A stretch of 7,806 nucleotides of DNA from a bacterium (lineage in GTDB: Bacteria; Desulfobacterota; GWC2-55-46): contig DAIDBB010000373.1 of assembly GCA_027310325.1 (NCBI GenBank), forward strand, positions 1-7,806. Reading direction: 5' to 3'. Each line of letters starts with the position of its first letter. Position 1 is the first letter of the stretch. The position numbers were made by a program, and so were the translations under genes. This document shows positions 1-6,494 of this stretch, piece after piece. The notes beneath the pieces were generated by a model. That model searched no databases, was not told the origin of the DNA, and saw only the letters and a list, made by a program, of their open reading frames with translations.

Positions 1-462
1 GGATAGGATTGTGGCAAGTTCTTCCCTTACCCTTAATATCTCCCGTGCCTGTATATCTATGTCGGTTGCCTGACCCTGGGCTCCTCCAAGGGGCTGATGT
101 ATCAAAATCCTTGAATTCGGCAGAGCGAACCTTTTGCCCGCGGCTCCTCCGGTAAGAAGTAGGGCCCCCAAGCTTGCGGACTGACCTATACAGATCGTGG
201 AAACATCCGGCCTTACATACTGCATGGTGTCGTAAATAGCCATCCCGGCGCTTACGAGCCCACCCGGGGAATTTATATAGAGGTGTATGTCCTTTTCAGG
301 GTCTTCCGATTCGAGGAAGAGGAGTTGCGCGATAATGAGGTTGGCCAGACTATCGTCAACGCCGCTTCCGAGGAATACTATCCTGTCCTTCAAGAGCCGC
401 GAGTATATGTCATACGCCCTTTCGCCGCGGCCTGACTGTTCTACGACCATCGGGACTAACAT
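1..462 (-). CDS. clpP: ATP-dependent Clp protease proteolytic subunit ClpP (C-terminus cut by window edge)
   Basis: Serine peptidase that forms the two-ring proteolytic chamber worked by ClpX or ClpA-type unfoldases in the cytoplasm. I translated it by hand from the ATG at 460-462; 154 codons are present and the gene runs off base 1. The catalytic Ser97 lies in GQSASLG and the catalytic His122 in ILIHQPLGG, at the same numbers as in mature E. coli ClpP. The third triad residue (Asp, near 171) is outside the window, as expected for a protein of about 195-205 residues. INSPGG at 64-69 is the usual oxyanion/strand region. The start is supported by a purine-rich GGGGGAG a few bases upstream; an internal ATG (codon 5) is an alternative. 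It follows tig by 53 bases, the classic tig-clpP order, and clpX would be expected next beyond the window. Identification is firm. Confidence 0.96.
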   Translation of the reverse strand, partial: MLVPMVVEQSGRGERAYDIYSRLLKDRIVFLGSGVDDSLANLIIAQLLFLESEDPEKDIHLYINSPGGLVSAGMAIYDTMQYVRPDVSTICIGQSASLGALLLTGGAAGKRFALPNSRILIHQPLGGAQGQATDIDIQAREILRVREELATILS

Positions 463-486
463 TCCGCTCCCCCTGTCTCTTTTATT

Positions 487-509
487 CCGGCGCCGTCATC
501 GACCGCCGG
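487..509 (-). other. Intercistronic hairpin between tig and clpP
   Basis: Six-base arms CCGGCG and CGCCGG (487-492 and 504-509) flank an 11-base loop that can add a short GTC/GAC pairing. It sits just after the tig stop and before the clpP ribosome binding site. There is no T-run after it, so it is not a standard terminator. It could be an RNA processing or stability element between the two cistrons, which is inference only. Confidence 0.35.
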
Positions 510-515
510 TTTATA

Positions 516-1811
516 TTACGCGGCCTTGAGCGCCGCGATAATGATGTCAAAGACCTTCTCGTGCTTCAAACCGTCCTTAATGACCTCTGTGGCGCCCTCC
601 CGCGTAATCCTCTCCTTCAGCTGCTGATAGGGGATCTGCCTTATCTCGGCCAGGCGCTTTATCGCGGCCTCATACTCGTCCTCGGTTATCTGAACATTTT
701 CTTTAGCGGCGAGCGAATCGAGGACTATGTCCTCTTTAACGTGCCTGATGGCGGAATCCCGGTATTTCGCCCTGAGCTCATCAAGCGTCAGTCCCTTGTC
801 TTCCGGGGCGATTATACCCTGCTTCATGTTATCAGAGACCTGCTGCAGGATCATCCCCAGATACCTGTTTACGAGCGCCTCAGGCACCTCAAAGGGGTGC
901 TTCTCGATGAGCCTATCAAGAATGACGTTCTTTACGCGTTCTTTTTCTTTCTCATCTTTGACCTTCATCAGGTCCTCCCTAAGCCTCGTCTTCAACGCCT
1001 CAAGGTTATCGCACTCAAGGTCCTTGGCGAATTCATCGTCAAGGTCCGGGACGACCCTCTCCTTTACGGCCTTTACCTTGATCGTGAAGACGGCTTCCTT
1101 GCCCGCAAGGTTTTTATCGCTGTAGTTCTCGGGGAAAGTGAGCCTGGTCTCTTTGACCTCGTCTTTTGACGCGCCTTTGATGACCTCTTCGAGGCCGGGA
1201 AGGAGCGTCTTGTCCCCTATCAGGAACGGATAGTTCTCGGCCTTGCTTCCTTTTATCTCCTCTCCGTTCATTACTCCGACGAGGTCGGCGGTGAGAAGGT
1301 CGCCTTCTTTCGAGGTCCTATCGACCTCCTTGTACTGCGCGCGGCTCTCGCGGAGGTTCTTTAGCCCTTCTTCCATGTCCTTTTCGGTCACTTCCACTGT
1401 TTCCATCTTGATCTCCATGCCCTTATAGTCGTTTATCTCGACCTGGGGCGTGACCTCAACAGTGACAGAGTATGAAAATTCCTTTGCCTCATCGAGCTTC
1501 GTTTTCGTTATGTCTATCTGCGGGTTCTCGACCGGGGCGAGTTTTTTTTCATAGAGGGCATGAGGATAGGACATCTCGATAAGCTTCGAGGTTACGTCCT
1601 CGCGGATCTTCCCCCCGAACCTGGCCTTGAGTATGTTTACCGGTATGCTGCCTTTTCTAAAGCCGGCTACCGCGGCGGTAGACTTAAGCGACTTGTATAC
1701 GGCGTTAAACTCCTCCTTAACGGCATCCGCCGGCACCGTGATGCTCAGCTTCTTTTTTACCGGACTCAAATCTTCCGCTTCTACCCTGATATCGTACTTT
1801 ACCTTCTGCAT
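516..1811 (-). CDS. tig: Trigger factor, ribosome-associated chaperone and prolyl isomerase
   Basis: Binds ribosomal protein uL23 at the exit tunnel and shields nascent chains in the cytoplasm. The 431 residues match the usual length (432 in E. coli). Residues 1 to about 145 form the ribosome-binding domain, with the signature GFRKGSIP at 50-57. Residues of about 165-250 form the FKBP-like PPIase domain, including GDLLTADLVGVMNGEEI and a LPGLEEVIKG loop. The rest, from about 255, is the helical arm domain. The ATG at 1809-1811 is preceded by AAAGGAAAGG, a good ribosome binding site, and the protein starts with the expected family N-terminus. It ends with TAA at 516-518. It lies between tRNA-Leu (51 bases upstream) and clpP (53 bases downstream), with no terminator on either side, so co-transcription from the promoter upstream of the tRNA is likely. 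No odd features. Confidence 0.97.
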   Translation of the reverse strand: MQKVKYDIRVEAEDLSPVKKKLSITVPADAVKEEFNAVYKSLKSTAAVAGFRKGSIPVNILKARFGGKIREDVTSKLIEMSYPHALYEKKLAPVENPQIDITKTKLDEAKEFSYSVTVEVTPQVEINDYKGMEIKMETVEVTEKDMEEGLKNLRESRAQYKEVDRTSKEGDLLTADLVGVMNGEEIKGSKAENYPFLIGDKTLLPGLEEVIKGASKDEVKETRLTFPENYSDKNLAGKEAVFTIKVKAVKERVVPDLDDEFAKDLECDNLEALKTRLREDLMKVKDEKEKERVKNVILDRLIEKHPFEVPEALVNRYLGMILQQVSDNMKQGIIAPEDKGLTLDELRAKYRDSAIRHVKEDIVLDSLAAKENVQITEDEYEAAIKRLAEIRQIPYQQLKERITREGATEVIKDGLKHEKVFDIIIAALKAA

Positions 1812-1862
1812 TTTACCTTTCCTTTTATATATTTTTTAAAAAGACCTCGTATTCTCGTATTA

Positions 1863-1945
1863 TGGTGCGAGAGGGGGGAATCGAACCCCCATGGTTTCCC
1901 ACCAGATCCTAAGTCTGGCGCGTCTGCCTGTTCCGCCACCCTCGC
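1863..1945 (-). tRNA. tRNA-Leu (anticodon UAG)
   Basis: The folded minus-strand sequence gives an 83-base tRNA with encoded CCA (TGG on the plus strand at 1863-1865). The acceptor GCGAGGG pairs with CTCTCGC with one G-U pair. The D-arm is a 3-bp GCG/CGC stem. The anticodon stem CCAGA/TCTGG encloses the loop CTTAGGA, so the anticodon is TAG. There is an 11-base variable arm (class II), and the T-arm is GGGGG-TTCGATT-CCCCC. The discriminator base is A, as expected for leucine. It sits 51 bases upstream of tig with no terminator between, so it is probably released by processing from a tRNA-tig-clpP transcript. Confidence 0.97.
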
Positions 1946-2051
1946 AGTAAGATCACATAATTTACTGCACGGCTTGCGTTCCCCCTAAATCCTTTGACTT
2001 ATCAATGACTTACATCACTCAAGGCTTGCGCAATGAAGGGATATCTTAACT

Positions 2052-2080
2052 ATTATATGGGATTAATTACCTCCTTGCAA
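2052..2080 (-). promoter_or_regulatory. Sigma70-type promoter for the tRNA-Leu/tig/clpP unit
   Basis: On the minus strand a TTGCAA -35 element (2075-2080) is separated by exactly 17 bases from a perfect TATAAT -10 element (2052-2057). The predicted start is near 2045, leaving a leader of about 100 bases before the tRNA. No other comparably good promoter appears in 1946-2165. This is a pattern match, not a measured start. Confidence 0.72.
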
Positions 2081-2165
2081 TAAAAAAAGGGGGTTTTGAC
2101 GCGAACCGGTCTGGCGATTTACGGGCCTTTTTGGCCTATTTTCTGAGCTTGAAACTCCTTACGCT

Positions 2166-2357
2166 CTACATAAGTTTCTTATTGAGCGCTGCCAGATCAT
2201 CAAATGACTTTCCGGTCTCCTTTGTTTTTTCGATGTTCTCAAAAGAGAGCTTCCTTACCGTGTCTACCGCTTCAAATACCTTTGCGGCGTTTCGCGAGGT
2301 GACAGTCCAGATAAGAGCCGCGAATATCAGCAATATGACCCTTATACTATGCTTCAT
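2166..2357 (-). CDS. Hypothetical small membrane or secreted protein (63 aa)
   Basis: Not recognised. Residues 1-21 form a basic start plus a hydrophobic helix (MKHSIRVILLIFAALIWTV), either a signal peptide or a single membrane anchor. A polar helical tail of about 40 residues follows, rich in Lys, Glu and Ala, with no cysteines and no heme motif. The ATG at 2355-2357 has GAGG only about three bases upstream, a weak and tightly spaced ribosome binding site. It ends with TAG. It stands alone between the second fusion gene and the tRNA promoter, with no clear promoter of its own. The coding call rests mainly on the clean N-terminal hydrophobic signal. If it is not real, 1946-2600 is a 655-base stretch with only the tRNA promoter and a few short inverted repeats. 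Confidence 0.5.
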   Translation of the reverse strand: MKHSIRVILLIFAALIWTVTSRNAAKVFEAVDTVRKLSFENIEKTKETGKSFDDLAALNKKLM

Positions 2358-2551
2358 ATTCCTCGCGTCGTTTTAAAGGGGTTGACTGGCGAAGAAAATC
2401 CTTCTTTATCCAGGTGGGCGATAACAAAAAAAATGAAAATAAATGCCGTTAAGTATTGAATGGAGGGGCCCCGACCTCTTGCCTGACAGACCCTGCTGAA
2501 GATGCCTTACCATCGGGAAAAGCTGGCATTTATGGCGGATTATTACTGATA

Positions 2552-2570
2552 GTAAAAACAGGCTTTTTAC
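2552..2570. repeat. AT-rich 7-bp inverted repeat downstream of the 2601-4121 gene
   Basis: GTAAAAA and TTTTTAC (2552-2558 and 2564-2570) are perfect complements around five bases, about 30 bases after the stop of the cytochrome b fusion. The stem is almost all A-T. A T-run follows on the plus strand only, where no gene ends, so it is a poor terminator for the minus-strand gene. The rest of 2358-2600 shows a GGGGCCCC palindrome at 2465-2472 and nothing else convincing. Confidence 0.3.
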
Positions 2571-2600
2571 AAGATTTTTTGTCTATCTTCGGGCTTGGTG

Positions 2601-4121
2601 TTATGCAGGTTTTGCCTTCGGGCCTTCCAGCTCTCCGTGGAACTCCGCAAGGCTTTTCAGGAAATCGCGTTTATTAACGGCTGCGAGCCATACGGACCTT
2701 ATCCGGGCCCTGTCAATGGATTTTTTGAATACCGGAGGGCGATGGCGTAGGATCCTATCCTCAAGCCAGATATTTCCAAACCTGAAACTGCAGTCGCCCA
2801 ATATGCAGCCGGCGATAAACACTCCGTCGATGCCCTCCTCAAATGGTATGGCTGCCATCGAAGGCTGAAGCTGACCTATGCATTGTAACGTCAACACCCT
2901 TGCCCATTCGAATCCGGGAATCTCTTTGCCTTCGAAAGCGCCCTTCGAGCAGGAGAATACCAGGACTTTTGCGCCATTAACGCTCTTAAGCTCCCTTGAG
3001 CATCTCCTGATCTCGCCCTTTAAATAATCTTCGGTCATATCCGGAAGGCTCATTGCCGTATAATCGCATGAGCCTGTGCATATCCCACAGCTTGCGCACC
3101 GTGCCTCCAGTACGACCGCCTCAAGCTCATACGGAAGGGAATCGGTCCTCGGCCTCATCTGTATCGCTTCATAAGGGCAGTCCTCCATGCACAGCTCGCA
3201 GCCCGTGCAGTTCTTTTGCGTCACGACCGTTGCAGGCCCCTTTTTTGTACGCGTAAGCCACGGCACTATTGATATAACGAGTGTAAACGTAACTATCAGG
3301 AGCCAGACTCCCATTGCGGACATATGCTTCAACATCGGGAAGACGAACATGAAGAGCCAGTCAAAGGGGACCGATTGTGTGAGCTTTTTAAGGTCGGCGG
3401 AAGGGGCGCTTGTCGCCGGATGAAGGAGTGAAACCAGAAAAAGGAGGAAGACCAGCCCATAGGTCAATAACTTCGGAGGGTTCACGATGGATTTCGTGAT
3501 CCTGCTTAAATGCACAAGGAGGAGGACAAATACGACAAAAAGGGAGAAAAAATGTATGACGAGTATTATATAGAAGAACTCATCGGTCACATTCCGGGCG
3601 CTTGCGAAGGTAAGACTCAAGGGCATACCAAAAAGAGGTATGCTTTCGAGCATCCTGGCTGAAGAGAGCGCTATGAACTTCGCCCTTTCATCCCAGACCA
3701 TCCAGTAGCCGAAGATACCCCCGATCCAGATGAGCCACATTAATATGACCCCTGACACCCAGGCAAGCCATCTCCAGTGCTTGTACCGGTCCAGCGCGTA
3801 GCAGCGTAGCGTATGTACGATACCCGCAATAATAAGGCCCTGCGCGGCGTATCTGTGGAGGCTCCTCAAGACCCCGCCGAAATACCATTGTTTGACAGTC
3901 AGGTACTGGACCGAGTCGTAGGCCCCGCGGGCCGTTACGTTATAGAATATGAAAAGGACTATGCCGGAGATGAATATCACCCAGAGGAAGAATATGCCTA
4001 TGGCGCCGAGGTAATAGAAGGGATTGTATTCCGATGTCGTAACGGCATTTATGATCTTTTCGAAACCAAGCCAAAGCCTCTGGGTAGGACCTGGGCCTTC
4101 GAGCTTTCTTCCGTTGCTCAT
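2601..4121 (-). CDS. Cytochrome b6-like/2x[4Fe-4S] ferredoxin/FlpD (MvhD-like) fusion protein, copy 1
   Basis: Predicted integral membrane redox protein of 506 residues. The cytochrome b part spans about 1-292 with helices A-F. Heme b ligands are His89/His103 in helix B (RSLHRYA motif) and His190/His204 in helix D, both pairs spaced by 13 residues. A WDE motif (143-145) follows helix C, and a VPFDWLFMF stretch (251-259) sits where cytochrome b has the PEWY loop. The ferredoxin (about 300-360) has C305, C308, C311, C315-P and C342, C345, C348, C352. The FlpD-like tail (about 385-490) has C391, C414, then GC at 438-439 and GDCSF with C444. The 6-helix topology puts the C-terminal domains in the cytoplasm. 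A longer start (ATG at 4179-4181) exists, but the ATG at 4119-4121 has AGGGA in place and gives the same 19-residue run to RLWLG as the paralog, so I chose it. It lacks the b6 heme c cysteine. The partner and direction of electron flow are unknown. Confidence 0.88.
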   Translation of the reverse strand: MSNGRKLEGPGPTQRLWLGFEKIINAVTTSEYNPFYYLGAIGIFFLWVIFISGIVLFIFYNVTARGAYDSVQYLTVKQWYFGGVLRSLHRYAAQGLIIAGIVHTLRCYALDRYKHWRWLAWVSGVILMWLIWIGGIFGYWMVWDERAKFIALSSARMLESIPLFGMPLSLTFASARNVTDEFFYIILVIHFFSLFVVFVLLLVHLSRITKSIVNPPKLLTYGLVFLLFLVSLLHPATSAPSADLKKLTQSVPFDWLFMFVFPMLKHMSAMGVWLLIVTFTLVISIVPWLTRTKKGPATVVTQKNCTGCELCMEDCPYEAIQMRPRTDSLPYELEAVVLEARCASCGICTGSCDYTAMSLPDMTEDYLKGEIRRCSRELKSVNGAKVLVFSCSKGAFEGKEIPGFEWARVLTLQCIGQLQPSMAAIPFEEGIDGVFIAGCILGDCSFRFGNIWLEDRILRHRPPVFKKSIDRARIRSVWLAAVNKRDFLKSLAEFHGELEGPKAKPA

Positions 4122-4130
4122 TCGATTTCC

Positions 4131-4160
4131 CTGTCCGGCCTGTTTGATGGGTCCGGACAG
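4131..4160 (-). promoter_or_regulatory. Hairpin abutting the ribosome binding site of fusion gene copy 1
   Basis: Perfect 8-bp arms CTGTCCGG and CCGGACAG (4153-4160 and 4131-4138) with a 14-base loop. The downstream arm ends at the first base of the AGGGA ribosome binding site, nine bases before the chosen ATG. Such a position could tune translation or mark an operator. The sequence shows the repeat; the role is inferred. Its presence also argues that the longer reading frame through it is leader, not coding. Confidence 0.4.
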
Positions 4161-4215
4161 CCCGTCCCCCGACCAAAACATTGTCCCGGAAAGCGTTTGG
4201 CGTCAACTCGGGCTT

Positions 4216-4246
4216 AAAAGCGAAGGGCCGGCTTGCGCCGGCCTTC
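4216..4246 (-). terminator. GC-rich hairpin, possible terminator or attenuator between the 197-aa gene and fusion copy 1
   Basis: Minus-strand GAAGGCCGGC and GCCGGCCCTTC pair with one bulged C and close a GCAA (GNRA) tetraloop, giving a very stable stem (4222-4246). It is followed by GC and only four T residues (4216-4219). It starts 66 bases after the stop of the 197-aa gene. The short T-run suggests partial termination or an RNA-stability element rather than a clean end, which would lower expression of copy 1 relative to copy 2. Confidence 0.5.
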
Positions 4247-4312
4247 TCTAAGTCAGGACTTTTCTGTAAGAAGAACTGTATGCAAACGCCGCGGCGGCGG
4301 ACACTACTCCTT

Positions 4313-4906
4313 TCACTCCACGACAAGCTTATTGGAAGCGTCGTCGAACCGGAGGACCTTTACGTCACCCGGCTTTATATCGACCGTTTCATCCAGCGTG
4401 GCATCAGCCTTGTTCTTGTTGCCGCTATCATACATGGCTACGGCAATCCTGTGAACGCCGGGGCTTATTATGAAGTCGTCGTATATATAGGAGGCCATGT
4501 CCCTTTTTATGCCCTTGGGCTTGTAGGCCCTGTCAAGCATAGTCCGCCCGTCTATCGAAAGATCCACAACGACCGGGAACCTCTCTCGGGGGCATCCCGC
4601 GAGCTTTCCCATGTTCATGCTTATGCGCTTTTCGGTCTTAAGGAGCTCGCGGTACCTCTTCCCCTCTTCTTTTATGAGGTCCTTTTCATCGCAGTCAACT
4701 ATCCGCTTGCCCGTATGCTGGAACGCTACCTTGATAGCCGACTCCTGCGGGGAATAGAACGAATAGGAGATGTTCGATAGTATAAGGACGGGGAGCCCTA
4801 TAAAGACGATGAGGACCGCGGTAACCCTTATAAAGCTTATTATCTCCAAGGGCTTCTTCGGTTTTTTAGTCCCTTCGCCTGCGGATACGTTTTTTTTATC
4901 GCTCAT
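4313..4906 (-). CDS. Single-pass membrane protein of unknown function between the two cytochrome b fusions (197 aa)
   Basis: Not recognised. Residues 1-20 are polar and Lys-rich, residues of about 24-46 form one membrane helix (IISFIRVTAVLIVFIGLPVL), and the remaining 150 or so residues are predicted to lie on the outer face. The soluble part has two cysteines (C72, C105) and no CxxCH heme motif. It also has a beta-rich section with SIDGRTMLD and SPGVHRIAVAMYD that recalls small beta-sandwich (PEGA- or Fn3-like) folds; that resemblance is only suggestive. The ATG at 4904-4906 has AGAGGGG about nine bases upstream. A TTG two codons earlier is possible but too close to that site. It begins 17 bases after the stop of fusion copy 2, so it is almost certainly in the same operon and a plausible accessory subunit of the fusion proteins. 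Confidence 0.85.
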   Translation of the reverse strand: MSDKKNVSAGEGTKKPKKPLEIISFIRVTAVLIVFIGLPVLILSNISYSFYSPQESAIKVAFQHTGKRIVDCDEKDLIKEEGKRYRELLKTEKRISMNMGKLAGCPRERFPVVVDLSIDGRTMLDRAYKPKGIKRDMASYIYDDFIISPGVHRIAVAMYDSGNKNKADATLDETVDIKPGDVKVLRFDDASNKLVVE

Positions 4907-4923
4907 ACTCAAACGCCCCTCTT

Positions 4924-6441
4924 CTATTTAAGGTTCTTATGGAACTGGCCGAGTTCTTTAAGCATCGCGTCCTTCTCAACGGCCGAAAGCCACGCGGTCC
5001 CTATCCTTGACCTGTCGAGGGACTTCTTGACGACCGGGGTGCGGTATCCGTTGATCCTTCCGACGAGCCATTCGTTGCCACTTCTGAAACTGCAGTCGCC
5101 CATCCTGCATCCGCTTATGAACACGCCGTCGATCCCGTTCTCGAACGGTATCGAGAGCATCGACGGCTGGAGCATGCCTATGCACTGAAGTGTAACTATC
5201 CGCGCCCAGTCAAAGCCCTTGACCCTGCCGCCGGCTTCCAGGACCCCGTCCGGCCAAGCGCCCTTGGCGCAGTTGAATACCACCACCTTCTTCCCCTGCG
5301 CGCCGGCGAGTTCAGTAGAAAGCCGCTCTATCTCTGCCTTGAGGGCGTCCTCGGTCAGATCGGGCAGGTTCAGGGCCTTATAGTCGCAGGCCCCCATGCA
5401 TATGCCGCAGCTTGCGCACCTCTTATTCACCACTACGGCCTCAAGCTCGTAGGGCATTCCGTCCGTGCGCTTGATCATCTGTATCGCCCCGTACGGGCAG
5501 TCTTCCCTGCAGAGCTCGCATCCCGTGCAGTTTTCCTTGGTCACCTGCACCTCGGGGTTCTTCTTCTCCGCCGTAAGCCAGGGGATTATGCTCACGATAA
5601 GGACCAGGGCAACTATAAAGAGCCATAGTTCGTGCTCGGTCATATATCTCATAAGGGGGAACATGAACATGTAGAGCCAATCGAACGGCATGGCCTGCGG
5701 GAGCGCCTTAAGATTGGCAGGGCCGGAGCTAACGGCCGGGCGGAGGAATGAAAGGAGGAACAATACCGCAACGAGACCGTAGGCCATCACCTTTGGGGGG
5801 TTGATGACCGACTTGGCCACCCTGCCAAGGTGAATCATAACGAGGACCGTTACGGCGATTATCGCGAAAAAGTGGACCGCCAGCAGCAGGTAGAAGACCT
5901 GGTCAGCTAGGTTTTCTATCCTGGCGAAGCTTATGCTCATGGGCATGCCGAATACCGGCACGCTCTCTATCATCTTTGACAGCGATATCGCTATGAACTG
6001 CGCCCTCTGGTCCCATACCAGGGCATAGCCGAAGATCCCGCCCACGATTATCACGAGCACCATCCCGATGCCGGTTACCCATGAGACCCACCTCCAGTGC
6101 TTGTACCTGTCGAGCACGTAATGGCGGAGTCCATGCGTCAGGGCCGCGATAACGAGGCCCCCGGAGGCGTATCTATGGAGGCTTCTTATAACCCCCCCCA
6201 GGTACCACTGGTTTACCGTAAGGTATTGGACCGAGTTATAGGCCCCGGCGGCGGAAATGCTATAGAACACGAAGAGATATATGCCGGTAATAAAGATTAT
6301 CCATAGGAAGAATATGCTTATGGCTCCCAGATAGTAGAAGGGATTGTACGCCGAAGTCGTAAGAAGGTTCAGGACCTTCTCGAGCCCCAGCCACAGTCTC
6401 TCCGTAACGCCCGGCTTTCTGTATGTTTTCGCTCTTTCCAT
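4924..6441 (-). CDS. Cytochrome b6-like/2x[4Fe-4S] ferredoxin/FlpD (MvhD-like) fusion protein, copy 2
   Basis: A 505-residue paralog of the 2601-4121 product, colinear without gaps through the ferredoxin. By my count about 57 of 80 residues are identical over positions 31-110. Helices A-F span about 37-290. Heme b ligands are His89/His103 and His190/His204. RSLHRYA, SWVTG and GYALVWDQ match cytochrome b6 blocks. MPFDWLYMF (251-259) replaces the PEWY region. The ferredoxin cysteines are 305, 308, 311, 315 and 342, 345, 348, 352. The FlpD-like domain (about 385-495) keeps C391, C420, C445 and C450 (GCRMGDCSFRSGN). FlpD/MvhD domains normally pass electrons between hydrogenase or formate dehydrogenase and HdrA, so quinone-to-cytoplasm electron transfer is inferred. 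The start ATG has AGAGGT seven bases upstream. It follows the SCO gene by 53 bases and precedes the 197-aa gene by 17, suggesting one operon. Confidence 0.9.
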   Translation of the reverse strand: MERAKTYRKPGVTERLWLGLEKVLNLLTTSAYNPFYYLGAISIFFLWIIFITGIYLFVFYSISAAGAYNSVQYLTVNQWYLGGVIRSLHRYASGGLVIAALTHGLRHYVLDRYKHWRWVSWVTGIGMVLVIIVGGIFGYALVWDQRAQFIAISLSKMIESVPVFGMPMSISFARIENLADQVFYLLLAVHFFAIIAVTVLVMIHLGRVAKSVINPPKVMAYGLVAVLFLLSFLRPAVSSGPANLKALPQAMPFDWLYMFMFPLMRYMTEHELWLFIVALVLIVSIIPWLTAEKKNPEVQVTKENCTGCELCREDCPYGAIQMIKRTDGMPYELEAVVVNKRCASCGICMGACDYKALNLPDLTEDALKAEIERLSTELAGAQGKKVVVFNCAKGAWPDGVLEAGGRVKGFDWARIVTLQCIGMLQPSMLSIPFENGIDGVFISGCRMGDCSFRSGNEWLVGRINGYRTPVVKKSLDRSRIGTAWLSAVEKDAMLKELGQFHKNLK

Positions 6442-6494
6442 TACTTTTACCTCTTACGGGTTTTTATGTTGTCCCGCAACCTGCGCTTAAGATA

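Noticed and set aside
561..1169. Plus-strand frame of 202 codons inside tig
   Set aside because: It is antisense to a full-length, well-conserved trigger factor and has no family features or ribosome binding site.
1992..2015. TTGATAAGTCAA-like palindrome upstream of the tRNA as an FNR site
   Set aside because: The half-sites are two bases too close for FNR, and the sequence lies inside the predicted leader downstream of the strong promoter.
2082..2130. T-run and short GGCC repeat after the small protein as a terminator
   Set aside because: The seven-T run has no stable stem directly before it, and the GGCC arms are only four bases long and about 30 bases away.
2456..2677. Plus-strand frame of 73 codons in the gap and the end of fusion copy 1
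   Set aside because: TTG start without a ribosome binding site, no family likeness, and overlap with the end of a real gene.
4122..4181. Twenty extra N-terminal codons on fusion copy 1
   Set aside because: The upstream ATG lacks a properly spaced ribosome binding site, the segment contains a perfect inverted repeat, and the paralog starts exactly where the downstream ATG lies.
4249..4305. Eighteen-codon GTG frame just after the 197-aa gene, ending at the GNRA hairpin, as an attenuator leader peptide
   Set aside because: AAGGAG is only two bases before the GTG, too close for normal initiation, and the codons show no amino-acid bias that would sense a tRNA.
4181..4780. Plus-strand frame of 199 codons opposite the 197-aa gene and the gap
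   Set aside because: Antisense to a gene with a good ribosome binding site and operon spacing. The frame crosses the GC-rich hairpin and shows no recognisable protein features.
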